64,000 nt of DNA from Bacteroides sp. CAG:709. Its GTDB lineage: Bacteria; Bacteroidota; Bacteroidia; Bacteroidales; UBA932. How positions within the stretch are numbered: the first letter of the stretch is position 1; the number at the start of each line of letters is the position of its first letter. This document shows positions 23,630-31,741 of this stretch, in pieces. The notes under the pieces were generated by a model. It was not told where the DNA came from, made no database searches, and saw only the letters and a program-made list of their open reading frames with translations. The stretch is taken from assembly GCA_000434935.1 (NCBI GenBank), contig FR882198.1:12181-76180 (forward strand). The letters run 5' to 3'. The position numbers and the translations under genes are program-made.

Positions 23630-23661
23630 TTTGTCTAAGACGCTGTTTTTGATTAAGTTTG
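23630..23661 (+). promoter_or_regulatory. Promoter of murB-murA
   Basis: TTTG (23630-23633), exactly 20 bases, then TAAGTTTG (23654-23661) is a perfect match to the Bacteroides consensus. It lies between pbpC and murB, 21 bases before the murB start. Confidence 0.75.
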
Positions 23662-23682
23662 TAAATATTTTGCAAACTACTG

Positions 23683-24750
23683 ATGATCAAGAAGACGGCA
23701 AACCAGGATCTCACGGCATACAATACATTCAGGATGAGGGTAAAATGTCATACTTTCATCGAATATGATTCTGTCGCGGATCTCATTGACATAGATTTCG
23801 ATACACTTCCGAAGCCTGTAAAGCACATCGGCGGCGGAAGCAACCTGCTTTTCAGCGGAAATTTCGGTGGAACAATTCTTCATTCCGCCATAAAATTCAT
23901 ATACATCCTCCCGGAAGACGATCCGATGTATTCTTCTGAGAATGAAGTGCTTGTATCGGTAGGGGCAGGAGTAATCTTCGATGATTTCTGCAAATGGGCA
24001 GCTGAAAACGGATTCTGGGGCGCGGAAAATCTGTCCTATATCCCGGGTGAAACCGGTGCCGCGGCAGTCCAGAACATCGGGGCATACGGCGCGGAAATCG
24101 GGGATATAATACGTCAGGTCTACTGCTACGACACCGTCGAGGAAGAGTTCGTTCATTTCAATGCCGATGAATGCAAGTACGGCTACAGGGACTCCATGTT
24201 CAAGTCACCGGAGATCATGGACAGGTATATCGTCACCAATGTGATAATAGCATTGTCCCGCGAGCGCCGACCGAGGCTGGAATACGGGCATATCCGCACG
24301 GCGCTGGGCGAGGCATTGGGCGTTCCGGGCGATAAAGTAGATGATTGTGAGGCACTTACGCCGGAATTGGTAAGAGAGACCGTAATCGGCATCCGCAAGG
24401 GGAAATTGCCTGAGGTTTCGGAAATCGGCAGCGCAGGAAGCTTTTTCAAGAATCCCGTCGTGCCGGAGGAAGTCTTCCTCAATGTCAAGGCGGCGGCTGA
24501 CGGCGCCGAAGTTCCTCACTACGTGACGGACAAGGGCATAAAAATCCCTGCCGCATGGCTGATAGAGCAATGCGGATGGAAGGGGCGCACGGTCGGCAAT
24601 GCCGGTGTCTACGGCAAGCAGCCTCTTGTGCTCATCAATGCCACCGGGAAGGCTTCCCCACAGGAAATCATTGACCTGAAAAATCACATAACCGATTCAG
24701 TCAGAGAGAGGTTCGGCATCGAGCTGCATCCTGAGACTGAAATCATATAA
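23683..24750 (+). CDS. murB: UDP-N-acetylenolpyruvoylglucosamine reductase MurB
   Basis: This 355-residue flavoenzyme reduces the enolpyruvyl group of UDP-GlcNAc to make UDP-MurNAc, an early cytosolic step of peptidoglycan synthesis. It has the FAD-binding motif HIGGGSNLLFS near residues 47-57 and IPGETGAAAVQNIGAYG. The catalytic serine is in GSAGSFFKNP (about residue 253), and the terminal catalytic glutamate is in LHPETEII. The layout fits type I (E. coli-like) MurB. It is followed 12 bp later by murA, so two consecutive enzymes of one pathway share a transcript, though in the reverse of reaction order. Confidence 0.97.
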   Translation: MIKKTANQDLTAYNTFRMRVKCHTFIEYDSVADLIDIDFDTLPKPVKHIGGGSNLLFSGNFGGTILHSAIKFIYILPEDDPMYSSENEVLVSVGAGVIFDDFCKWAAENGFWGAENLSYIPGETGAAAVQNIGAYGAEIGDIIRQVYCYDTVEEEFVHFNADECKYGYRDSMFKSPEIMDRYIVTNVIIALSRERRPRLEYGHIRTALGEALGVPGDKVDDCEALTPELVRETVIGIRKGKLPEVSEIGSAGSFFKNPVVPEEVFLNVKAAADGAEVPHYVTDKGIKIPAAWLIEQCGWKGRTVGNAGVYGKQPLVLINATGKASPQEIIDLKNHITDSVRERFGIELHPETEII

Positions 24751-24762
24751 TAACACAACAAG

Positions 24763-26082
24763 ATGGACAACAGTACATTCATAGTAGAAGGCGGCCATGA
24801 GCTCCATGGCGAAATCATGCCGCAGGGAGCGAAGAACGAGGCCCTCGAAGTGATCAGTGCAGTGCTTCTGACCAAAGAGGAAGTTATCATAAGCAATGTT
24901 CCTGAAATTCTGGATGTCAAGAACTTGATAAACCTGCTGCAAGGCATGGGTGTCAAGGTAAAGCGCATCGAGCGGGGGATATATAGCTTCAAGGCGGATG
25001 ACATTGATACTGAATACATTGAAAGCGAAGATTTCGTGAAGAAATGCGCATCTTTGCGCGGTTCGGTCCTGGTTGTAGGCCCGCTGCTCGCGAGGTTCGG
25101 CGAGGCTTGGTTCCCGAAGCCGGGTGGAGACCGTATCGGCAGGCGTCGCGTGGATACGCATATACAGGGAATGATAAATCTAGGCGCTTCACACAGATAT
25201 GATGAAAAACGCAAGGCTTTCCATCTGCATGCGCCGGAGTCCGGCCATCTGCAGGGCACGTATATGCTTCTGGATGAGGCTTCCGTGACAGGTACCGCGA
25301 ATATTCTCATGGCGGCGGCGCTGGCGGAGGGCAAGACCGTGATTTACAATGCGGCCTGCGAGCCGTATGTCCAGCAACTTTGCAGATTGCTCAAGGCCAT
25401 GGGTGCAAGCATTGAAGGCATCGGTTCGAATCTGCTCACAATTACGGGCGTGGAGGCATTGCATGGCGCTACGCACAAGATTCTTCCAGATATGATCGAG
25501 GTCGGCAGTTTCATCGGCATGGCAGCATTGACAAGAAGTTCGATAACGATCAAGGATGTGTCGTGGCAGAATCTGGGTATCATACCCGAGAGTTTCCGGA
25601 GGCTTGGAGTGCATCTGGAGCAGCGCGGGGATGACATTTTCATTCCTGCACAGGAGAGTTATACCATCGATTCGTTCATGGACGGGTCCATCATGACCAT
25701 CGCTGATGCGCCTTGGCCCGGCTTGACTCCTGACCTCCTGAGTGTCATGCTGGTGGTGGCGACGCAATGCAAGGGCAGCGTGCTGATTCACCAGAAGATG
25801 TTCGAGAGCCGTCTCTTCTTCGTGGACAAGCTTATCGAGATGGGTGCGCAGATCATATTGTGCGATCCTCACAGGGCCGTGGTGATAGGTCACGACCATC
25901 GTTTCCGCCTGAAGGCCGGCAATCTGCTTTCGCCTGATATCCGCGCGGGTATCGCCCTATTGCTTGCGGCAATGTCGGCGAAGGGTACGAGCACCATCAG
26001 CAATGTCGGCCAGATAGACCGCGGTTACGAGAATATCGAGCAGAGGCTCAATGCTTTAGGGGCAAAAATCACCAGGGAATAA
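24763..26082 (+). CDS. murA: UDP-N-acetylglucosamine 1-carboxyvinyltransferase MurA, Cys-to-Asp form
   Basis: This 439-residue enzyme transfers enolpyruvate from PEP to UDP-GlcNAc, the committed step of peptidoglycan synthesis. It keeps the substrate lysine region (QGAKNEAL) and the core motif RGSVLVVGPLLARFGEA. In the active-site loop PGGDRIGRRRVDTH, residue 123 is Asp where E. coli MurA has Cys115. The same Asp occurs in mycobacterial and chlamydial MurA and is known to prevent fosfomycin from alkylating the enzyme. Intrinsic fosfomycin insensitivity of this enzyme is therefore expected. It follows murB with a 12-bp gap. Confidence 0.96.
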   Translation: MDNSTFIVEGGHELHGEIMPQGAKNEALEVISAVLLTKEEVIISNVPEILDVKNLINLLQGMGVKVKRIERGIYSFKADDIDTEYIESEDFVKKCASLRGSVLVVGPLLARFGEAWFPKPGGDRIGRRRVDTHIQGMINLGASHRYDEKRKAFHLHAPESGHLQGTYMLLDEASVTGTANILMAAALAEGKTVIYNAACEPYVQQLCRLLKAMGASIEGIGSNLLTITGVEALHGATHKILPDMIEVGSFIGMAALTRSSITIKDVSWQNLGIIPESFRRLGVHLEQRGDDIFIPAQESYTIDSFMDGSIMTIADAPWPGLTPDLLSVMLVVATQCKGSVLIHQKMFESRLFFVDKLIEMGAQIILCDPHRAVVIGHDHRFRLKAGNLLSPDIRAGIALLLAAMSAKGTSTISNVGQIDRGYENIEQRLNALGAKITRE

Positions 26083-26102
26083 TTAATACGATAATATTAG
26101 AA

Positions 26103-27635
26103 ATGAATCTGAAAAGAACACTTTCAGCAGCGCTAGCATTTGCACTGTTAATGACACCGGCTTTCGTGGCATGTTCGCCGGATGACAACAAAACAGAAAT
26201 CGATACACCAGATAAACCGGAGAATCCGGATCCTGAACCTAGTCCGGAGCCTAAACCTGAGACGTTGTGCTATACTTTATTGACATCAACACGCACCAAC
26301 TGGGAGGGGGACTGGATTATTTCCTATGTAGATGGCGATGAGATATATGCACTACATAGCGGAGATACAGAGAAAGGGATGTGTTATGCTCGGAAAATTG
26401 ACGGATATAAACCTTCAGATGAGATTCCGACTGAAGTCGGCGACAAATACAAGGCAGTATTCAAGAAAGATGGCGAGGGCTATATCATCAATATCGTCGG
26501 GATTGGATATATCGGCAGTTCCGGAGACAAAAAGATAATTATCTCAAAAAGTGACGTCGCAGGAAATAAGGACTTCAGGTGGACCATTACTTTTGATAAT
26601 GGATTTGTAAACCTCAAGCCCGTAAATCAAGACAAGACTCTTCAGTATAATGTAAGTGCGTCATGTTTCCGATTCTATACTTCAGGGCAGAAGCGGTTGA
26701 AGTTATTCATGCGCAGCGTTTCTGACGGGGAAATCGGCGGCGGAAACAAACCGGAACCAAACCCGGAGCCGGAGCCTGAACCAAATCCCGAACCTGAACC
26801 AGAGCCGAATCCGGATCCGATAAAGCCTGGAACCGCAGGAGGTTGGTTTGAATTGCCGTATATCAGCGATACAGACAAGAATGGTATCGATGACAATGAC
26901 AAGACATTGTACTACGCATATCATTACTGTGCCGGCAGAGAAAAAGGTCCTGACGGAAAGATTGCAAGAAATTTCTCCACATGCTACAGCAGCGAGCATC
27001 ATTGCCCGGTATGGGTGGCAGCGCCTCGGCATCGCATGTATTTAGGTAGTGTAAAACGTACTAACGATTATAAGGTTGATCCTTCCATTCCGGCCAACAT
27101 TCAAAATGGAAGATGGACAGGTTATACCAGAGGCCACATGTTAGGCTCATCAGACCGCACCTGCTCGTCGGCTACCAATAGACAAGTATTCTATTATTCC
27201 AATATTGCTCCGCAGGTTGGAGGTACTTTCAATACCGGCGGCGGTGCTTGGAATAATCTGGAAGACCACATTGACTCATTCTTGTGTGCTGACACTCTCT
27301 ATTCCGTAGTCGGATGCTATTTCAAGAACTTCACCGATAAATATGGCAAGACTGATACCGCCAAGAAGATTGCTGGAAACACTTCTTATCCGACAATGTT
27401 TTATTATGTGCTTCTTCGCACCAAGAAAGGCAATACCGGCAAGTCTGTTATAGCTTGTTCCGCATCTGAACTCAAATGTGTTGCATTTGTGATGAGACAT
27501 TCTATGGAAAAAGGCCATAGGCCTCAGGCACGGGACATGATGTCCGTATCCGAATTGGAAAAAATAACAGGATTCAAGTATTTTGTGAATGTCCCGAATG
27601 CTCCTAAAGATACATTTAATGCATCCGAGTGGTAA
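26103..27635 (+). CDS. Secreted lipoprotein DNA/RNA non-specific endonuclease
   Basis: This 510-residue protein has a lipoprotein signal peptide (TPAFVACSP, lipobox cysteine near residue 24). Two Pro-Glu-rich linkers follow, at about residues 38-58 and 216-242, the second built of repeated PNPEPEPE units. Between them is a beta-rich domain that I do not recognise. The C-terminal part is a NUC1-type non-specific nuclease: YTRGHMLGSSDR near residues 342-353, with the catalytic histidine near 345, and the metal-binding asparagine region (FYYSNIAPQ). The canonical DRGH is TRGH here. The linkers suggest a nuclease displayed away from the membrane, perhaps for scavenging extracellular DNA. It starts 20 bp after murA. 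Confidence 0.88.
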   Translation: MNLKRTLSAALAFALLMTPAFVACSPDDNKTEIDTPDKPENPDPEPSPEPKPETLCYTLLTSTRTNWEGDWIISYVDGDEIYALHSGDTEKGMCYARKIDGYKPSDEIPTEVGDKYKAVFKKDGEGYIINIVGIGYIGSSGDKKIIISKSDVAGNKDFRWTITFDNGFVNLKPVNQDKTLQYNVSASCFRFYTSGQKRLKLFMRSVSDGEIGGGNKPEPNPEPEPEPNPEPEPEPNPDPIKPGTAGGWFELPYISDTDKNGIDDNDKTLYYAYHYCAGREKGPDGKIARNFSTCYSSEHHCPVWVAAPRHRMYLGSVKRTNDYKVDPSIPANIQNGRWTGYTRGHMLGSSDRTCSSATNRQVFYYSNIAPQVGGTFNTGGGAWNNLEDHIDSFLCADTLYSVVGCYFKNFTDKYGKTDTAKKIAGNTSYPTMFYYVLLRTKKGNTGKSVIACSASELKCVAFVMRHSMEKGHRPQARDMMSVSELEKITGFKYFVNVPNAPKDTFNASEW

Positions 27636-27671
27636 TAGTGCATCATTGGAACAACTCTGGTAAGCGTCTCC

Positions 27672-27857
27672 GTCGGGACGCGGCCACGCTCCATTTTTGG
27701 AGAGGCTGATTTTCAATGATTTATAAAACAGGGCGTGGAAACGCAGCCATTTTTTGGCCACGTTTCCCAGTCTTTTTTGGGCCACGTTTCCACGCCCTCT
27801 CCATTATAATATCTAATTATCAATAAGTTACAAATTTGCCGGTGGCCGCGTCCCGAC
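27672..27857. repeat. Nested inverted repeats (outer 15 bp, inner 14 bp)
   Basis: Outer arms GTCGGGACGCGGCCA (27672-27686) and TGGCCGCGTCCCGAC (27843-27857) are perfect complements. Inner arms AGGGCGTGGAAACG (27730-27743) and CGTTTCCACGCCCT (27785-27798) are also perfect. GGCCACGTTTCC occurs twice inside as a direct repeat. This could be a small inverted-repeat element or a strong RNA structure downstream of the nuclease gene. Confidence 0.7.
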
Positions 27858-27898
27858 TGGGTTCCGCGAGGTTCATGCCGTGCTTATGTCACCCCGCA

Positions 27899-28092
27899 CT
27901 GAACAAGTTGGCATGAGACCGGCACTCAGTTTTTTCACGTTACTAACTGATTATTAAATAGTTACAACCATTATTCATAACAAATAACCTTGCCAACTCC
28001 CATGTTTTTTCATGAGACTTGGCAGGGATACTTTTTCGTAATTCACTGACACACTGCCATTTAGCCAAATACCATTCTGCCAACTTGTTCAG
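27899..28092. repeat. 194-bp MITE-like element, copy 1
   Basis: The element is bounded by perfect 15-bp terminal inverted repeats, CTGAACAAGTTGGCA (27899-27913) and TGCCAACTTGTTCAG (28078-28092). It has an internal stem with a T6 loop (CCCATG-TTTTTT-CATGAGA). A second copy of identical length lies exactly 514 bp downstream. Homology extends about 20 bp beyond the left repeat (from 27879). No open frame and no clear target-site duplication are visible. Confidence 0.75.
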
Positions 28093-28132
28093 AAATTCAG
28101 CCAGTGGCCGCGCCACACCAAAAATCTAACGC

Positions 28133-28203
28133 GCGGTTACCTCCCGCCGGACCTGCGGGGAGCTGGAGGAAAGGGCTCTCCTCGGACCGACGAGGATAAC
28201 CGC
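28133..28203. repeat. Inverted repeat between the two 194-bp elements
   Basis: GCGGTTA (28133-28139) pairs with TAACCGC (28197-28203) around a G+C-rich segment with further local pairing (CTCC with GAGG). It could be the base of a structured RNA or just part of a decayed element. Confidence 0.4.
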
Positions 28204-28276
28204 TTACTCACCTGAATTTTATGAGGCCTGGCACGAGCATATTTCCATAACTGAAAGACCCTATGGCAGAGAAGCC

Positions 28277-28390
28277 CCGGCGGGGGTGGCGGCTCTGGAG
28301 GCATGGTCGCCCATGACCTTGTGAATGGGTGGCAGGCGGCAGCCTGACGGGATGAGCGCAGCGAACCTCCAGAGGTGCCACCCCCGCCGG
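28277..28390. repeat. Long G+C-rich inverted repeat (25-bp arms)
   Basis: Arms at 28277-28301 and 28366-28390 match at 23 of 25 positions as reverse complements. Both arms carry CCGGCGGGGGTGGC and CTCTGGAGG. The loop is 64 bp and itself contains GGGTGGCAGGCGGCAGCC. The stem is stronger than needed for termination and has no T run. Confidence 0.65.
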
Positions 28391-28412
28391 AGCGTGCTAA
28401 TGTCACCCCGCA

Positions 28413-28606
28413 CTGAACAAGTTGGCATGGGACCGGGCCCCACATTTTCCGCATTACCTGCTGATTATTAGCCAGTTACAACCATTTTTCACAACAAATA
28501 TCCCTGCCGACTCCCATGTTTTTTCATGAGACTTGGCAGGGATACTTTCTCGTAACTCACTGACACGCCACCACTTATCCAAATATCATCATGCCAACTT
28601 ATTCAG
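28413..28606. repeat. 194-bp MITE-like element, copy 2
   Basis: The terminal repeats are CTGAACAAGTTGGCA (28413-28427) and TGCCAACTTATTCAG (28592-28606), differing from a perfect palindrome at one base. Alignment to copy 1 by eye over 218 bp needs no gaps and gives roughly 85% identity. The internal T6-loop hairpin is fully conserved. It ends 56 bp from the stop of the oxidoreductase gene. Confidence 0.75.
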
Positions 28607-28661
28607 AAATCAAGCACACGGTGACACGTATCGCGGAATGGCTATCGGGAACTGAAGAAAT

Positions 28662-30092
28662 CTACTTCGACACGTCGACCTTCTTGTGGGAAAGGCGGCT
28701 CTTCTCGGCACGGAAGCCCATTACATGGCTTTCGATGGAAGCATCGATGGTGCTGGTGAGCTTGTCCGGATCCTGCCATGAGACAGATTCGAGGAAATCA
28801 CATACCAGTGCCATGTCTCCGCCGCCATGTCCGGAACCCTTGTACTCAGGGATATCGGAAAGCTTCTTGTTCCAGAGATATTTCTTGTTGCTGCGGAACT
28901 CATATACCGTAAACTCGGAGCCGTTGCCTTCGATGTAGCCGGTCGTACCCATGATACGTGTACGGCGACCGCCGAACGGTGTGAACGCTTCCATGGAGAA
29001 CGCTGCCGTAGTACCGTCTTCGAACACCATCTCGCTCACGAAATGATCCGGCTGGTTGTTGTCGCAATGATAGACACATCTTCCCCAGAGATTGTCCGGG
29101 TCAGAAATCTTGCTCATGATTTCCGCCTCATCCCTGGAATTCTTCAGGTCGAACACACCGAGATGTTGCTTTCTTCTCACATAGACATCAATTGCCGAGA
29201 ACGGGCATGTGCTTTCATGAGGACATCCGTCCGTGCAACGCATCGGAGCTCCCTCCGGGGCATTTTCAGCCTTGAACCAGGTGAGCGAACCATCAGCCAC
29301 GATGCTCTTGCATGGTTTCCCTACGAACCAACGCAGAATATCCAGGTCATGGCAACTCTTGGCCAGGATTATAGGCGTGGTCTTGTTCGAATCACGCCAG
29401 TTTCCGCGCACGTATGAATGCGCCATGTGGCGGCACTCGATAGGCTCCATATGCTGGATACTGATGACCTTGCCGATCATGCCGGCATTGAGCGCGGAAT
29501 ACATTGCCCTGAAATATGGGCTGTAGCGAAGGACATGGCAGACAGCTACGATGCGGCCGTATTTGTGAGCCTGCTTCGCAATGTCGGTACACTCCTTCTC
29601 CGTCTGCGCCACTGGCTTTTCAAGAAGGCAGTCATATCCCCATTCCAATGCCTTCATACATGGAGCGTGATGGACATCGTCAGGTGTCGAAATCACCACT
29701 GCATCAGCGAATTTAGGAACAGTGAACACCTCGCTCCAGTCACCGAAACGATGTTCTTCAGGAATGCCGAACTTGTCGCCCATGGCATTTTTCCGGCTTT
29801 CGCGGATATCGGAAACGCCTACAATCTGCATACATTCAGGGAACATCTTGGCATACTTGGCATAAGTGCGGCCACGGTTGCCGGCGCCGATGATGATAAC
29901 CTTTACAGGTCCGTTCTTGACATTTGCCTTGAGCCCTTTTACAGGGAAATCAAGTTCCGCATCTGTAGATGCCGGCGATTCAGATCCAAGTCCGATAGCC
30001 TTGCCGGCAGCTTTTACAGTCTCGCCGGTTCCGAGAAATGTAGCTCCGGCAGTAATGACGCCGAGACTCTTGAGAAATTCCTTTCGATTCAT
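28662..30092 (-). CDS. Gfo/Idh/MocA family oxidoreductase, exported
   Basis: This 476-residue protein has a hydrophobic N-terminus of the Tat-like Gfo/Idh type (MNRKEFLKSLGVITAGATFL). A Rossmann NAD(P) fold follows, with IIGAGNRG near residues 66-73, the catalytic EKPVAQTEKE near 155, and SCHDLDILRW with the active-site histidine. An unusual cysteine cluster (CTDGCPHESTC, pattern CX3CX5C) lies near residue 285 and suggests a bound metal. GH109 glycosidases share this fold, and whether this is a dehydrogenase or an NAD-dependent glycosidase cannot be settled here. It follows the GH125 gene by 29 bp, so it probably acts on mannose-containing sugars in the periplasm. Confidence 0.85.
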   Translation of the reverse strand: MNRKEFLKSLGVITAGATFLGTGETVKAAGKAIGLGSESPASTDAELDFPVKGLKANVKNGPVKVIIIGAGNRGRTYAKYAKMFPECMQIVGVSDIRESRKNAMGDKFGIPEEHRFGDWSEVFTVPKFADAVVISTPDDVHHAPCMKALEWGYDCLLEKPVAQTEKECTDIAKQAHKYGRIVAVCHVLRYSPYFRAMYSALNAGMIGKVISIQHMEPIECRHMAHSYVRGNWRDSNKTTPIILAKSCHDLDILRWFVGKPCKSIVADGSLTWFKAENAPEGAPMRCTDGCPHESTCPFSAIDVYVRRKQHLGVFDLKNSRDEAEIMSKISDPDNLWGRCVYHCDNNQPDHFVSEMVFEDGTTAAFSMEAFTPFGGRRTRIMGTTGYIEGNGSEFTVYEFRSNKKYLWNKKLSDIPEYKGSGHGGGDMALVCDFLESVSWQDPDKLTSTIDASIESHVMGFRAEKSRLSHKKVDVSK

Positions 30093-30121
30093 AGTTCCAG
30101 TTTGTGTTTATTTAGTAATCC

Positions 30122-31525
30122 TTACTTAATTGAATTCAGCAGATCAAGCTTGCCTTCGTCGATGAGATGGACAATCAGCTCACCGAAAAGGGTGTTGGCC
30201 CAGGCGAACCAAGAACGTGTGAAGTTTTCAGGATTGTCCTTGTGGAAAGTCTCATGGATGAAGCCGGTACCGGCATCGGTTTTCATCAATGTCTCGATGC
30301 ACCATTTGATTTCCTTGTCATCGGTGGAAGTGAAAGCCTTCATCATGATACTCATCGGCCAAACCATGTCATAGCCCACATGAGGACCGCCGATACCCTC
30401 ACCGGCCTTGCCCTTGAAGAAATACGGGTTGCTGCTGCTCCAGACGAACTTCCTGGTATTCTGCCAGATAGGATCATCAATGGACACGTCACCAAGATAT
30501 GGGAGTGCCAGAAGGCTAGGCACATTGGCATCATCCATAAGGAACCTGTTGCCCATGCCATCCACCTCGAACGCATAAATCTTGCCGAACTCAGGATGTT
30601 CCACGACTGCATATTTCTTGATGGCGGCTTCCACCTCATCAGCAAGAGCGCGGCATTCCTTGGCAGTCTTCTTGTCTCTGTTCACCGTCTCCAGAATCTC
30701 GGCAGCCTTGCGCAATGACGTGACAGCGAAGAAGTTGGAAGGAATCAGGAAGTCAAATGTGGTGGCATCGTCAGAAGGTCTGAAAGAAGAAACGATCAAG
30801 CCGACAGGCTTCACCGGATTGCCATAGCCCATGCAGCATTTGGTATCAAGCTGACGCTCGGTCTCACGCATGAAACTATATGAGCCGAGACCGTTCTTGC
30901 GCTGCTGTTCCTTCATGACTTTCAATATCTTGCCAATGGCCTCTTTCCATGTGGCATCGAAAATGGAGTCATCGCCGGTAACCTTCCAATACTGGTAGGC
31001 CAGACGGATAGGATAGCATTGCGAGTCAATTTCCCATTTGCGCTCGAAAACATTGGGATTCATCTCGGTAATATCATTGACAGCGCCGTCGCCGGTAGGA
31101 CCGTCATTGAAAGCATTGGCATAAGGGTCAATGCAGATGAGCGAAAACTGGCAGCGGATCACGCCTTCAAGCATCTGCCTGAGATGCTCGTCCTCGTTGG
31201 CGAAACGCACGTACGGCCAGACCTGCGCTCCGGAATCGCGAAGCCACATGGCATGAATATCTCCCGTGTATACGAATGTCCTGAAGTTTCCGTTTTCGTC
31301 TTTGCCGAAGTGCACAGTAGTGTCAAGAGTATTGGAAAAACAGTTGCCGAACATCCATCTCAGATATGGGTTCTTCAGCTGCGACTGCACTTCAACTATT
31401 TTATTTTCAATAACTTCTGAAGAGAACAGGCGATTTTCTTTGGCCGGACGCTGCGATGTATAGTCAGTAGCGCCAAGGGAAAGTGATGCACTTGCGACTG
31501 CAAGAGACAATAAGATTTTCTTCAT
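30122..31525 (-). CDS. GH125 exo-alpha-1,6-mannosidase
   Basis: This 467-residue protein has a signal peptide (about 1-19) and the complete glycoside hydrolase family 125 sequence (formerly DUF1237). Diagnostic segments include YTGDIHAMWLRDSGAQVWPY near residue 88, NAFNDGPTGDG, WEIDSQCYPIRLAYQYW and FRPSDDATTFDFLIPSNFF. GH125 enzymes remove alpha-1,6-linked mannose from N-glycans and yeast mannan without needing a metal. It is the first gene of a two-gene unit with the Gfo/Idh protein. It complements the GH92 and GH99 enzymes of PUL2 about 6-15 kb away on the same strand. Confidence 0.94.
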   Translation of the reverse strand: MKKILLSLAVASASLSLGATDYTSQRPAKENRLFSSEVIENKIVEVQSQLKNPYLRWMFGNCFSNTLDTTVHFGKDENGNFRTFVYTGDIHAMWLRDSGAQVWPYVRFANEDEHLRQMLEGVIRCQFSLICIDPYANAFNDGPTGDGAVNDITEMNPNVFERKWEIDSQCYPIRLAYQYWKVTGDDSIFDATWKEAIGKILKVMKEQQRKNGLGSYSFMRETERQLDTKCCMGYGNPVKPVGLIVSSFRPSDDATTFDFLIPSNFFAVTSLRKAAEILETVNRDKKTAKECRALADEVEAAIKKYAVVEHPEFGKIYAFEVDGMGNRFLMDDANVPSLLALPYLGDVSIDDPIWQNTRKFVWSSSNPYFFKGKAGEGIGGPHVGYDMVWPMSIMMKAFTSTDDKEIKWCIETLMKTDAGTGFIHETFHKDNPENFTRSWFAWANTLFGELIVHLIDEGKLDLLNSIK

Positions 31526-31562
31526 AATGATTTATTCAGTTCAATGTTATTAAACAAACATG

Positions 31563-31594
31563 CAATATTACGAAAAAAACGTCAGTGTATCAAG
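31563..31594 (-). promoter_or_regulatory. Promoter of the GH125 unit
   Basis: On the minus strand CTTG (31594-31591), 20 bases, then TAATATTG (31570-31563), a seven-of-eight match to TAnnTTTG. It lies 38 bases upstream of the GH125 start. Confidence 0.55.
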
Positions 31595-31616
31595 ACTCGG
31601 GGCATGTACAACCGAG

Positions 31617-31645
31617 AAAACCCGCATCGTTTATACCGATGCGGG
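31617..31645 (-). terminator. Terminator after tRNA-Arg
   Basis: Perfect 9-bp arms CCCGCATCG (31621-31629) and CGATGCGGG (31637-31645) are followed by TTTT on the minus strand. It ends the DUF177-rpmF-tRNA-Arg transcript. Confidence 0.88.
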
Positions 31646-31652
31646 TCTCATG

Positions 31653-31724
31653 TAGCCCCGACAGGAATCGAACCTGTATTTAAAGTTTAGGAAACTTCCG
31701 TTCTATCCGTTGAACTACAGGGCC
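31653..31724 (-). tRNA. tRNA-Arg (anticodon CCT)
   Basis: The minus strand folds as a cloverleaf. The acceptor is GGCCCTG with CGGGGCT, the D stem GTTC/GAAC, and the anticodon stem GAAGT/ACTTT around the loop TTCCTAA (anticodon CCT). The T arm is ACAGG-TTCGATT-CCTGT and the discriminator is A. The 3' CCA is not encoded. It lies 17 bp after rpmF and before a strong terminator, so it is probably made from the same transcript. Confidence 0.93.
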
Positions 31725-31741
31725 ATTATTGAGAAAGAAGC

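Larger units (their letters stand above)
27636..28661. other. Gene-free, repeat-rich intergenic island
   Basis: The 1,026 bp between the nuclease and oxidoreductase genes hold no convincing coding sequence. They contain nested palindromes (27672-27857), two copies of a 194-bp element with terminal inverted repeats (27899-28092 and 28413-28606), and large G+C-rich inverted repeats (28133-28203 and 28277-28390). The small open frames here have unnatural composition and cross the repeats, so they are not called. The island looks like an accumulation site for small non-autonomous elements. Confidence 0.75.

Noticed and set aside
26748..26821. Repeated CCGGAACC-like units, considered as a CRISPR or tandem-repeat locus
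   Set aside because: The units are short, have no spacers and are in frame, encoding the Pro-Glu linker of the nuclease.
28137..28454. A 105-residue minus-strand open frame in the repeat island
   Set aside because: Its composition is unnatural (runs of Gly, Pro, Arg), it crosses the long inverted repeat and the second 194-bp element, and it resembles no family.
28591..28938. A 115-residue plus-strand open frame
   Set aside because: It mostly overlaps the antisense of the Gfo/Idh gene, whose protein is clearly real.
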